Assembly: GCF_010450875.1 (NCBI RefSeq)
Contig: NZ_CP048421.1
Coordinates: 124,001-188,000, forward strand
Origin: Sphingomonas insulae
GTDB lineage: Bacteria > Pseudomonadota > Alphaproteobacteria > Sphingomonadales > Sphingomonadaceae
Length of the DNA stretch: 64,000 bases
Reading direction: 5' to 3'
This document shows positions 16,331-24,286 of this stretch, one piece after another. The notes beneath the pieces were generated by a model. It was given only the letters and a program-made list of their open reading frames with translations, made no database searches and was not told the origin of the DNA. Within the stretch, counting starts at the first letter, position 1, and every line of letters begins with the position of its first letter. The translations under genes were made by a program, and so were the position numbers.

Positions 16331-17272
16331 TTATTCTCCGGCGTCCTCGTACACCTTCAGTTGCTCGTCCATCCGCACGTCATCGGCATTTACCGGCAAT
16401 GCGACCTGCGGCCGGATCGGGCGAGGGCGCTGGGCCTGGTGTGCCGTGAAGGTCACGAAGGTTTGCAGGCGAGGACGACCCGCGGTCGGTACTTTTTCGC
16501 TGTGCAGCGAAAGCGAGTAGCCGGGGAGGCTGTCCAGGTCCGCGACCTTGGTGATCTCAGCACGCGCGTTACGCAGTCGCGCGGCGCCACATCCCATCCG
16601 CAGGGCGACCGTTTCGAGATCGAGCGTGAAGGGTTGGTCGGGCTGGCAATGAAACATCGCGAGTTCGTACAGACGGCGCTGGATGGGGGTCAGCGTAAAA
16701 TAGTCCAAGTCATAGGCGGCAAGGCGGCGGTCGCGCAACACGGCCCGATAGAACCAGTCGCACACCGTCACTTCGATATACTTGACCCGCTTCTCGCCTC
16801 GCGAGTCTTCAGCGTAGACCACCCTGAACCGATCGAGCCACGAGAAGTTGTCTTCCTGCGTTTCCCCACCCGTCTTGATGTTGGTTTCGACGACGGTGTT
16901 TCTGAGCCGACGCAGCGCATCGATCAGGTACGCATAGGATCTCTTGCTCGCGTTCGAGCCAGTGATCCGAAACAGATCATGGGCGGTGAAACGGATCGTC
17001 CGCGCCGGCTCACCACCGCGATCACGGAGGTCCGTCATGATGCTGGCAACGTAGAGCAGGATTTCCTTGTCGTAGATCGTCGCGATGCCGTGCTTACCCG
17101 CCGACAGCTCGATGCTCACGCCCTCTGCCTGGAAGATCATCGGCTCGAGCTGACGGGCCTTCTTCAGTGCGAAGAACGGAAATTCCGCGACAGTACGCTC
17201 GCCCAGGATCTCGCCGAGCAGGGGGCTGTCGAGCGTAAACAGGTTACCTTGCAACTCCATGGGTCGCGCCAT
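16331..17272 (-). CDS. repA: Replication initiator protein A (RPA family)
   Basis: This 313-aa initiator binds iterons and opens the plasmid origin. RPA-family signatures run through the protein: FPFFALKKAR, GIATIYDKEILLYVASIM, TIRFTAHDLFRITGSN, YLIDALRRLRNTVVETNIKT, VTVCDWFYRAVL and LTPIQRRLYELAMFH. These correspond to paired winged-helix domains. The ATG at 17272 follows GAGGAG at good spacing and gives MARPMELQGNLF; a longer ATG at 17323 adds sequence unlike the family. Iterons begin 75 bp upstream, as expected for autoregulation and origin binding. Confidence 0.9.
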   Translation of the reverse strand: MARPMELQGNLFTLDSPLLGEILGERTVAEFPFFALKKARQLEPMIFQAEGVSIELSAGKHGIATIYDKEILLYVASIMTDLRDRGGEPARTIRFTAHDLFRITGSNASKRSYAYLIDALRRLRNTVVETNIKTGGETQEDNFSWLDRFRVVYAEDSRGEKRVKYIEVTVCDWFYRAVLRDRRLAAYDLDYFTLTPIQRRLYELAMFHCQPDQPFTLDLETVALRMGCGAARLRNARAEITKVADLDSLPGYSLSLHSEKVPTAGRPRLQTFVTFTAHQAQRPRPIRPQVALPVNADDVRMDEQLKVYEDAGE

Positions 17273-17346
17273 CGGGGGACTCCTCGGTCGAGAGTGATGG
17301 CCGACATCACTGCCCCGACGCAACGCCGGATGCCCACATAAGGGGC

Positions 17347-17799
17347 TTTCGTGCGGTAAAGCACGAGCATTAGCCGTTGGGGACGCTCAGATGAGGTCGG
17401 ATTCCGATCCACTCACCCCGATTTGCAGCGCCGCCTCGCGGTTTCGAACCTTCGCGCCGATTCGCACCGACCACCACCCTCGAATTCGTGCTTTACCGCA
17501 CGAAAGGGTCCGATCGTTCGTCCCCCGATCGGCATCCTTCGACAAAATGGGGCCAGAATGGGCCTCCGGGTCAATGCTCAGAGGCCTTTCTGGGTTGGAA
17601 ACCGCACGGAAGTCGCCCGGGGCGCATCCCGATCGGAGCGGAAAGCGCACGAAAGGCCCGTCCCGGAATGCTAGCGGCTTCCTCGAAACCTGCCCAAGTG
17701 AGATGGAGTATGGATTGAAATAGCGCACGAAAGGGAGTGATCGCGTCGCGAGAGGGGCAAACCCCGCGGCAAAACCGACTCGTGCTTTACCGCACAAAA
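17347..17799. repeat. Iteron field between repA and repC (probable oriV)
   Basis: The 20-bp repeat TCGTGCTTTACCGCACGAAA occurs at 17347-17366 (inverted), 17486-17505 and 17780-17799 (one change). Two half-copies, GCGCACGAAAGG, occur at 17645-17656 and 17723-17734. The unit is itself partly palindromic (TCGTGC/GCACGA). No gene occupies this 570-bp interval. Spacing is irregular, about 140-290 bp between full copies, so this is not a tight tandem array. Two further copies lie upstream of repC at 19368-19420. Confidence 0.8.
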
Positions 17800-17841
17800 G
17801 GTTCGTCCGCGACGAGGAAGAGCGCCACCGGTGGTCTTCGG

Positions 17842-19080
17842 TCACTGCAGGACCGGCCTGGTCCGAAAGCCCCAGAGGCTCTTCGGGAGGTCCAGCTCCC
17901 CGCGACGTGCGCGCGTCACCATGCCCGCGAAATAGGCGCCGGGCGTGAGGCGGATCTCGTCCCGCGCGCCGCGCTCGGCTGTGATCATCATCGCAACGGA
18001 CGCCCCATCGGCACCGAGCTGGTCGAGCGCGTCAACCCATGTCCCGGCTCGGATGCCGAGGTCCTGCCGAAGTCGCGCAGCGGCTCTATGCAGATCGATC
18101 CAACCAGGGCGCTCGCGATCGACGTACATCGCCGTCGTCGGGAACATCTCCATGAGCTCTCGCGGCGATGTCTTGAATGCGCTGTTGGACGGCGAGGCTG
18201 GGAGGTCCGGTTCGGCTGGAGCGCTCCCTTCGAGCTCAGAACTACAATCACGTTCAGCCAATACGGAATCAGGAAGGGGTCTGGTTTGTATATGTATGAA
18301 GGGTGAGGATTTTGACCCCAAGGCGTCTATATCCTGTGAAAACATGAACGCATCGATGGTCTCGCCAACCAAGTCTTCAACACCAGAAAGTCGATGAAGC
18401 GCCGCCTCATAATTCGCGATGTCACGCGTCGATCGGGCAACTGCAGCTAGGCTAGCGACTGCTTCGATAGCATCCTGGAGCGATAACCAGTGCGGCCCCG
18501 TCAGTCCCATGTCGGCAGCCTGTGCGAGCGCTTGGCTTACAATACGGCGTACGCGCGCGATCTCCTGGCGGCCGCGCTTTTCCAGACGCGAGAACGCGCT
18601 GTGCGCCTCCGCGGCGGCCTTCAGTTCGTCGAACCTGGCACGAAGTGGCGAGAGATCGATGCCGTAAGCGCTGACAATCTCTCCATCTTCCCCGCGCTGG
18701 CCACGCCGACGACCATGGGCGGAATCGCGCATGGTAATGAGAGCGAGGTTGCGAAGCTGGCGCAGCCGCGCCTTGATCGCACTCTCGGTGACCCCCGCGA
18801 GTTCGGCCAGCGTATGATTGCTGGGCCATGCGATCGGGCGGGCATCGCCCTTGTAGTCGGCGGGACGCGTGTAGCCGATCAGATGCTTGAGGGTCTCCAG
18901 CGCCGACGCGCTGAGGCCGATCGCGGTCTTGGCGCCTTCGAGGACGCGGTACAGCTCGTTCCGGTCGACCTCTCCGGCGCTCTCGATGCGCGTGGCCAGT
19001 TCACGCTCGATATGACGAGCCAACGCGGAAATCGGGCGGGCCCCGGTTCGCCCGGTAAAGGCGCTTTGGGTATAGGACAT
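17842..19080 (-). CDS. repC: Replication protein RepC
   Basis: This 412-aa protein has the RepC N-terminal winged-helix region (SALARHIERELATR, then KHLIGYTRPADYKGDARPIA and SNHTLAELAGVTESAIKARL) and a C-terminal RepC domain (AAARLRQDLGIRAGTWVDAL, LTPGAYFAGMVTRARRGELD). The central linker is Ser/Pro-rich. In repABC plasmids the origin lies inside repC and the partition genes repA/repB precede it. No ParA/ParB-type repAB is present upstream here, so this repC is an orphan paired instead with an RPA-type initiator. A probable antisense ctRNA lies just upstream. Confidence 0.9.
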   Translation of the reverse strand: MSYTQSAFTGRTGARPISALARHIERELATRIESAGEVDRNELYRVLEGAKTAIGLSASALETLKHLIGYTRPADYKGDARPIAWPSNHTLAELAGVTESAIKARLRQLRNLALITMRDSAHGRRRGQRGEDGEIVSAYGIDLSPLRARFDELKAAAEAHSAFSRLEKRGRQEIARVRRIVSQALAQAADMGLTGPHWLSLQDAIEAVASLAAVARSTRDIANYEAALHRLSGVEDLVGETIDAFMFSQDIDALGSKSSPFIHIQTRPLPDSVLAERDCSSELEGSAPAEPDLPASPSNSAFKTSPRELMEMFPTTAMYVDRERPGWIDLHRAAARLRQDLGIRAGTWVDALDQLGADGASVAMMITAERGARDEIRLTPGAYFAGMVTRARRGELDLPKSLWGFRTRPVLQ

Positions 19081-19147
19081 CGTTCGACACTCCGTGGCTG
19101 GAGGCCGTCACCAGGCAAAACGAAGGCGTGGCGCGAGGCGCGCGATC

Positions 19148-19176
19148 TTGAACGGGGCTGGGGAGGGTGCTACCTA
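19148..19176 (+). promoter_or_regulatory. Promoter of the antisense RNA opposite the repC leader
   Basis: TTGAAC (19148-19153) and TACCTA (19171-19176) are separated by exactly 17 bp. Transcription would start near 19183 and run away from repC, on the strand opposite its leader. The -10 box is poor, but the placement matches the ctRNA promoters of repABC plasmids. Confidence 0.5.
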
Positions 19177-19182
19177 GAGCAA

Positions 19183-19262
19183 CTTCGTAAGTGGCTTCAC
19201 GCTTGGCGGCGTGGGGTAGCGGTTCTCCGCAGGGTGCCCGGCCTCGTGCCGGGCATTCTTTA
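19183..19262 (+). ncRNA. Probable antisense ctRNA controlling repC
   Basis: An approximately 80-nt transcript is predicted on the strand opposite the repC 5' leader, from the promoter at 19148 to the terminator at 19236-19261. repABC-family plasmids encode a small countertranscribed RNA in this position and orientation that represses repC and causes incompatibility. The first half (GTAAGTGGCTTCACGCTTGG region) has no open frame. The call rests on position, promoter spacing and terminator, not on sequence identity to a known ctRNA. Confidence 0.6.
19236..19261 (+). terminator. Intrinsic terminator of the ctRNA
   Basis: An 8-bp GC stem, TGCCCGGC-CTCGT-GCCGGGCA, is followed on the plus strand by TTCTTT. 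The direction agrees with a plus-strand RNA ending upstream of repC. Confidence 0.75.
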
Positions 19263-19367
19263 TGTGGTCACAGCGCATTCCCCGTTACGCTGCGAATCCG
19301 AAAACCATCCGGTTCGGCAGCATGATCACAAGGCATCGAATGCCCCCGGCGCTTCAAGACGGTTGAT

Positions 19368-19420
19368 TCGTGCTTTACCGAACGAAAGGGCAACCAATTC
19401 TCGTGCTTTACCGCACGAAA
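19368..19420. repeat. Two iterons upstream of repC
   Basis: Two copies of the 20-bp iteron lie in direct orientation at 19368-19387 (one change, TTTACCGAACG) and 19401-19420 (perfect). Start-to-start spacing is 33 bp, about three helical turns. They lie between the winged-helix regulator gene and the ctRNA terminator, so an iteron-binding initiator could act here on repC expression or origin handcuffing. Confidence 0.75.
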
Positions 19421-19447
19421 CTGCCAGATCGATCGAATTGATTGTGG

Positions 19448-19906
19448 TCAGCAGCCAAGGCGCAAGGCGGCCAGCTGGAGATCGAGCCATTGCTCGGCTG
19501 CCGCGGCGAGCGCCGGCTGCATCATGACGTTCGCGCGGCGCCGGTCGGTGCTATCGGTTTCCCGGATGATATAGCCCAGGGCCTCCAGATGCTCGATATG
19601 GCGCAGGGCCGTCGTCGTCGAACCGCCGCTCAGGCTGCAGAGCTGCGACACGGCGAGAGGCCGGCGTTCGCGGGTGGCAACGTAAAGCTCGAGGATCATC
19701 TCCCAGCTCGGATCATGGAAGCGCACGCCGGCGAAGCACGCCACGCGCTGACGACGTCCGGTCAGCAGTGCCTTGGCCTCACCGAGCCGGCGGTCGGCCA
19801 GGGCCATCTCGGACGCGGGCGTCGATAATAATGTCTCCTCGATCGCCTTGCGCGGAAGCCGCACGACGACGTCGATCAGCTCGTCTCCTTCAGGTGCCGT
19901 ATCCAT
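19448..19906 (-). CDS. MarR-like winged-helix regulator
   Basis: This 152-aa protein has a winged-helix DNA-binding region in its C-terminal half: ERRPLAVSQLCSLSGGSTTT, ALRHIEHLEALGYIIRE and TDSTDRRRANVMMQP. That is the recognition helix and wing pattern of MarR-type regulators. The N-terminal 60 residues are not recognised. Its start lies inside the 3' end of the membrane-protein gene at 19876-20355, so the two are co-translated. The target is unknown. Confidence 0.75.
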   Translation of the reverse strand: MDTAPEGDELIDVVVRLPRKAIEETLLSTPASEMALADRRLGEAKALLTGRRQRVACFAGVRFHDPSWEMILELYVATRERRPLAVSQLCSLSGGSTTTALRHIEHLEALGYIIRETDSTDRRRANVMMQPALAAAAEQWLDLQLAALRLGC

Positions 19907-20355
19907 GATCGTCTGGATCCATTTCGAAGATGGGGCTCAGCGTTTCGAGGCAGTCGGAACGTGCCAAGTGCGAGGGCTCCGAGTGCGAGATACGCATAGA
20001 TTCCGAGCCCGGTGTGATAGGCAAATAGGGGAACTTGAGGCAGCAGGGCGCCACTCGAGCTCATGAAGAGGTCGGCAAGCGCGAAGCCTGCTGCCCAAAT
20101 CGGCCAGAAACGGACGGTCGTGATAGCAAGCCAATAGAAGCTGCAGGCCACGAACAGATCGATCAACATGATCGCCATGTCTAACGGGACGAGATGCATC
20201 GAACTTCGTAGTCTAAAGAAGAGTGTCGCTGCTGTCGCTGCCAAGTTTATCGCAGCGCCCAAACGCTCCGGTCGGCCGCCACGCACAAGGGCATAACCAC
20301 AGATCGTCACCAGAGTGGCGTCAAATAGAAGTGCCAGAGCGAGCGACAGCGACAT
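19876..20355 (-). CDS. Small integral membrane protein (159 aa)
   Basis: About four hydrophobic segments are visible (ALALLFDATLVTICGYALV, AINLAATAATLFF, PLDMAIMLIDLFVACSFYWL, GIYAYLALGALALGTF), with a basic C-terminal tail. No enzymatic motif is seen and the family is not recognised. Its 3' end overlaps the MarR-like gene by 31 bp, suggesting a regulator-membrane protein pair. It is 17 bp downstream of the 113-aa gene. Confidence 0.65.
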   Translation of the reverse strand: MSLSLALALLFDATLVTICGYALVRGGRPERLGAAINLAATAATLFFRLRSSMHLVPLDMAIMLIDLFVACSFYWLAITTVRFWPIWAAGFALADLFMSSSGALLPQVPLFAYHTGLGIYAYLALGALALGTFRLPRNAEPHLRNGSRRSWIRHLKETS

Positions 20356-20372
20356 TCGTCCCCCTTGTAGAC

Positions 20373-20714
20373 CTACGCGGATTCGCGCGCGGGCTCCTGA
20401 AGTGTCGCCATAGCTGGTTTCGGCGTGGGCTCACCCCAGCTCGTTTCATCGAGCCCTAGCTGCCTGCCGACTTTCTCGATCAGGAGGTGCGCGCGCATCG
20501 CCATCTGCTCCTGCCCTTCGACCAGAGCTGCGAGCGCTGCGACGGTCGCCTTGACCGTACGGTGAGCCATCGCAGGGGAGAGGCGATGCGCTTCGGTCGC
20601 CTCGAGCGTCGTGACCAGAAACTGCGCGGTGTCGCGCGCCGCCACGTTGATGGATTGCTCTGCCTTGCGCAGTTCGTTCGCCACCACCCTGCTCGCGTTC
20701 GATAATGCCTGCAC
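20373..20714 (-). CDS. Hypothetical helical protein (113 aa)
   Basis: A GTG start at 20714 with a GAGGAGGT ribosome site opens a mostly helical, soluble protein (VANELRKAEQSINVAARDTA, HRTVKATVAALAALVEGQEQ). No family is recognised. It lies between the LuxR-like HTH gene and the membrane protein with short gaps, so it probably belongs to the same four-gene unit (21241 to 19448). Confidence 0.6.
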   Translation of the reverse strand: MQALSNASRVVANELRKAEQSINVAARDTAQFLVTTLEATEAHRLSPAMAHRTVKATVAALAALVEGQEQMAMRAHLLIEKVGRQLGLDETSWGEPTPKPAMATLQEPARESA

Positions 20715-20743
20715 TGTACCTCCTCACGGTCGCCTCGCGCCCG

Positions 20744-21241
20744 CTATGTTGCCTTGAGGCCGATCAGGAGCATGAGCGCCACGATCACCATGGCCGCAAC
20801 GGTCAGTCCGATGGGGGTCACGATCGCGATGATCGCGCTCCACGATACCACCTGCTTCCATGTGAGCATGTTCACTGCCGTCTCGCTGGTCGGCAGGGGC
20901 AATGGAAGCGGGAAGGGCGGTGGCGAGGAAGGTAGATCGTTTGCAGGGTAGAGCCTTTCTACCCCGCTTTCATGTTCGATCAGAAGGCGGGCTGCCTCGA
21001 AGCGACTGGTGACGCCCAGGAAATCCTTGGCCTTTTGCAGTTGCTTATCGACCGCCCTCCCACTTGCTCCGACCAGGAAGCCGATTTCCTGCGACGTGCG
21101 ATGTTCATGGACGAGGCGGAGATACGCACGCTGTCGTTCGGACAACTGATCGAGGGGGCTTGCCGGGATTTCGCCTATAGACTTGCTTGGGACGGGATCA
21201 GTCTGTGGTGTCGGAGATGATTCGGTGCCCGTCATGCCCAT
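20744..21241 (-). CDS. LuxR-type HTH protein with C-terminal membrane anchor
   Basis: This 165-aa protein carries a LuxR/GerE helix-turn-helix near residues 33-85 (LDQLSERQRAYLRLVHEHRT, SQEIGFLVGASGRAVDKQLQ, KAKDFLGVTSRFEAARLL). A Pro-rich linker follows, then one hydrophobic segment at the C-terminus (VSWSAIIAIVTPIGLTVAAM). This predicts a membrane-tethered transcription regulator lacking any receiver domain. Small HTH-TM proteins of this kind are common in sphingomonads. It heads the unit encoding the 113-aa, membrane and MarR-like proteins. Confidence 0.75.
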   Translation of the reverse strand: MGMTGTESSPTPQTDPVPSKSIGEIPASPLDQLSERQRAYLRLVHEHRTSQEIGFLVGASGRAVDKQLQKAKDFLGVTSRFEAARLLIEHESGVERLYPANDLPSSPPPFPLPLPLPTSETAVNMLTWKQVVSWSAIIAIVTPIGLTVAAMVIVALMLLIGLKAT

Positions 21242-21333
21242 ATGTTAAACAACGAAATTGGAACGATCCGTGTCCACATTTTGGCCCGTTTCCGGCCGAT
21301 CCGGAACGATTGTGTGCTGAACGGCTGTTCGGT

Positions 21334-21699
21334 TCAGTGTCGCACCGGCGGATTGCCGACTGTCCCCGCGGCCTCCTTCACGACCGATGCCCACCTGGCC
21401 AGGAGCCCAGCCTCGTCCGGATGATCGGACTGTGTGACGGCCGCCAAGCCGGCCAGGGTGTCGGCGAACTCGTCACAGCCGATTACCTCCTGGCGAGCCA
21501 GCACGATCGCAAGGAGCGCCAGGACCTTGCCGTGCGCATCGATCAGCGTCTGGATCGACGGCTGCGCGCTTGGATCTGCTGGCGGATCCAATAGGCGTCT
21601 CAACCGGCCAAGCAGGCGCGATCTCGTTCGCTCTCGAGGCGGTCCCAAGACATGCTCCTCCAACCGCCGCAGCCGGGACGGTTGAACACGCGGGAACAC
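21334..21699 (-). CDS. Hypothetical protein, start uncertain
   Basis: The C-terminal 85 residues look like a real helical protein (IQTLIDAHGKVLALLAIVLA, EFADTLAGLAAVTQ, EAGLLARWASVVKEAAGTVG). The N-terminal part is Arg-rich and less convincing. The GTG at 21699 is one possible start. An ATG near 21653 preceded by GGAGGA lies in another frame and could indicate a further frameshift. No family is recognised. Confidence 0.45.
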   Translation of the reverse strand: MFPRVQPSRLRRLEEHVLGPPRERTRSRLLGRLRRLLDPPADPSAQPSIQTLIDAHGKVLALLAIVLARQEVIGCDEFADTLAGLAAVTQSDHPDEAGLLARWASVVKEAAGTVGNPPVRH

Positions 21700-21925
21700 T
21701 GGTAACCACGCCCCACGTATTCCCCACGCCGGCAAGCCAACGCTAGGTATTGTATTCAGTGGGCCGCCCGACGTAGCCGGGGACCCAGTGTTTCGACCGC
21801 ACATGCGGACAGGGGTCGGTGTTCAAGCCGCCCTTGCATGACCGGTATCGCACAGAGTGCTCACGGTTGGTATAGCTAGATGCCGTTTCCGACTGAGCGC
21901 ACCGGAATGCCGCTGACGAGGCCGT

Positions 21926-22084
21926 TCAGCGTTCGCTGATCACCGCGCTGGCCCTATTGAGCTTTTCGAAGCGCCAGCGACAAAACAAGCGAACGACCTC
22001 AAGGCTGCCGATTGCCAGCGCTGCCAGAAGCGTACTCGCCAACAGGACGGTCGTGATCTGCGGTCGCGGGCGACGGCACTTCAT
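21926..22084 (-). CDS. Possible single-span membrane peptide (52 aa)
   Basis: An ATG at 22084 would give MKCRRPRPQITTV followed by a hydrophobic stretch (LLASTLLAALAIGSLEVVRL) and a basic tail. The charge pattern fits a small inner-membrane peptide with N-in topology. No good ribosome site is seen, and the call is weak. Confidence 0.3.
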   Translation of the reverse strand: MKCRRPRPQITTVLLASTLLAALAIGSLEVVRLFCRWRFEKLNRASAVISER

Positions 22085-22464
22085 CGTACGCGAAGGGCCT
22101 GGCCTTGGAGTGTCATTCCGCCTCGAGCCGGGATCAAGCAGAGCGCATAGACCGCCTAACGGGTTAGGTGACACCGTCGATGCGAATCAAGCCGGACAGG
22201 CGCTCTGTCACTCAAACGTCCCTTTGCAGAGCGTCCCGTTTCTCCATGTTCCACGAGCAGTTTTGGGAAAATCCATTCGGGAACACGTTTCGGGAAAGCC
22301 GGTCGCCTGCGACTCATGGGATCGAGCGAGACTCCAACCGTCTCCCTCCACCTTCCTTTGTGGGATCAATAGCCCGCTTTGCCAGCGCAGACGGTCAAGG
22401 TTTACGGCTGCGCCGGCAAAGCAGGTTGGCCAGCGCCTGTTGATACGGTGGGTTTTTGAAGCGT
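22085..22464. other. Non-coding interval with TTCGGGAA direct repeats
   Basis: No gene is supported here. Two close copies of TTCGGGAA (near 22277 and 22291) and the related TTTTGGGAAAA just before them are the only pattern noted. They may be binding sites or chance. Confidence 0.4.
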
Positions 22465-23390
22465 TCAGCCGATAGCGAACCTGTCGCGGTTCCGCTCGAC
22501 GAACGCATCGAGTGAGGTCAGGGGCACGCCCCAGCGTCGCACAGCATCGAGGTCCACCTTGTAGCCTTCGACGTTGCTCCACACCTGCATGTCGACGACG
22601 CCGGCATGGTAGCCCCGCGCGACCAACTCCTCCTTCGATGAAGCGACGGCAGATACCGGCTTGCCGGTGGCCTCTGCGATCTTGGCCGCAAGCACGTTCA
22701 TGGTGACGGCCTCGGCCGCCAGATCGATCTCATGTCCGTGGAACCGCTCCGGGTCGGCGAAGGCGGCAGCAGCGAACGCGCCGATGTCCTCCGCCGCGAT
22801 CCAATCGACTTTGGTGTCCGGCGCGAAAGCCGTATCGATCTCCCCGGTCTGTGACAGCGACGGGAACATGAAGTCGGCCACGGGCGGCAGCAGGTTGTGC
22901 ATCATCAGGGCGGGCTTCAGGATCACCCAGTTGCGAAAGCCCTGCTCCTTGACCAGTTCGTTCACGGCCGCCTTGCCTTCCCAGTAGGTCGGCTCCCAAC
23001 GGCCTTCGTTCCAACCGATAAAGCTTTCCTGATCGCCCGCACGCGCGACCGAGGTGTGGACGATCGTGTGCACCCCCGACCGATGGGCAGCTTCGATTAG
23101 CGCTTTGCCGGTACGGATCTCCGATTCAGGATCATTAGGGGCGAGGGCATCTGCATTGAGAACACACCGGCCACCCCGACCAGTGCCGCATCGAGACTGG
23201 CGGCGTCATCGAAATCGCCTTTGACGACTTCGACGCCCTGCGCGGCCAGCGCCTGGGCCGAGGCCGCATCGGGATTGCGGACCAGCGCGCGGACCGGGCG
23301 GCCGGTCTGCAACAGCGCTCGGACGACCGCGCCGCCCTGGTTGCCGGAGGCACCCGTCACGAGGACTGGGCCAATATCGAAATTCGTCAT
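22465..23390 (-). pseudogene. NmrA-like NAD(P)-binding oxidoreductase, frameshifted
   Basis: This is an atypical short-chain dehydrogenase of the NmrA/SDR-a5 type. The N-terminal frame begins [20 protein letters not shown], the glycine-rich dinucleotide site. The rest (HTIVHTSVARAGDQESF, then NELVKEQGFRNWVILKPALM) lies in another frame. The span is 308 codons plus two bases; adding one C to the run in CCCTCGCCCCTAATG near 23135 would restore a normal-length protein of about 308 residues. It is divergent from a TetR gene across a perfect inverted repeat, the standard layout for a TetR-controlled oxidoreductase. Confidence 0.82.
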
Positions 23391-23462
23391 GGGAAAGCCT
23401 TTCCTTGAGCGCACGCGTTTTCGGCACGCGACATATGCCGAACCCAGATGGCAGCGCCTTAT

Positions 23463-23498
23463 ACGAAACGCAAGAGTTTCGGTATAATTGCGTTTCGT
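23463..23498. promoter_or_regulatory. TetR-type operator with embedded promoter
   Basis: Perfect 11-bp arms ACGAAACGCAA and TTGCGTTTCGT flank a 14-bp centre that contains TATAAT. The site lies between the divergent oxidoreductase and TetR genes. Binding would block at least the TetR promoter and likely both. Confidence 0.8.
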
Positions 23499-23522
23499 AA
23501 CTCTTACGATTATATGGATGCC

Positions 23523-24149
23523 ATGAACGATCAGGCTCAAAGCCATCAGCATCGCTTGCTCCCTTCGCGACGTGGCCGCGCACAGGACATCAGCCGCGAT
23601 ACTCTCATCATCGACGCAGCGCTCGAATTGCTCGCCGAGCAGGGCTATCACGCTCTGACGATGACCGATGTGGCGACGCGTGCAGGGGTGTCGAAGGCGA
23701 CGCTATACCGGCGCTGGACGGCGAAGCCGGACCTGATAGCCGATGCTGTCGCCACGCTGCGGCCGATGACGGCACCGCGTTACCCTGGCTTGTCACTGCG
23801 CGGCGATCTGCTCGCGTTGATGGAGCAGGCCGGCAATTGCGATGACCGTCCCGAGATCGTGACCGCGACCATGGAAATGGCCCGGCTGCACCCGGACCTT
23901 TATCGAACCCTGAGCGAACGGTTCTGGAAGTTTATTCGGGTGGAACTGGAGGGACTGGCTCGGCGGGCGGCAGAAGCGGGGCACGCGCCCCTTTCAGAGA
24001 TAGAGATCGATGTGATGGCCGATACAGTGGTCGCGCTTCTTGCCCATCACGGAGGGCCAGCCGGTAACCCAGTCCCACGCGACCGTCTCGCCAGCTTTGT
24101 CGATCACGGGCTGCTGCTGCTGCTGACAGGGACGCGTAGCTCGGCCTAG
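23523..24149 (+). CDS. TetR/AcrR family transcriptional regulator
   Basis: This 208-aa repressor has its HTH over residues 25-70 ([40 protein letters not shown]) and a ligand-binding helical domain that includes [21 protein letters not shown] start nine bases earlier (23514) is also possible; neither has a clear ribosome site, and the leader would be short given the TATAAT at 23483. It probably represses itself and the divergent NmrA-like gene through the operator at 23463-23498. Confidence 0.88.
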   Translation: MNDQAQSHQHRLLPSRRGRAQDISRDTLIIDAALELLAEQGYHALTMTDVATRAGVSKATLYRRWTAKPDLIADAVATLRPMTAPRYPGLSLRGDLLALMEQAGNCDDRPEIVTATMEMARLHPDLYRTLSERFWKFIRVELEGLARRAAEAGHAPLSEIEIDVMADTVVALLAHHGGPAGNPVPRDRLASFVDHGLLLLLTGTRSSA

Positions 24150-24286
24150 ATACGAATGGACTGACGCCCAGAGCCTAGAGGCGGATAACCTTAGAATACA
24201 ATTAGCGTTTCTCGAAACACCATCGAGTTACGGGAATTGGATTGGCCGACATTGCAATGATCGACCACCGCCGCTCTTGTACGATC

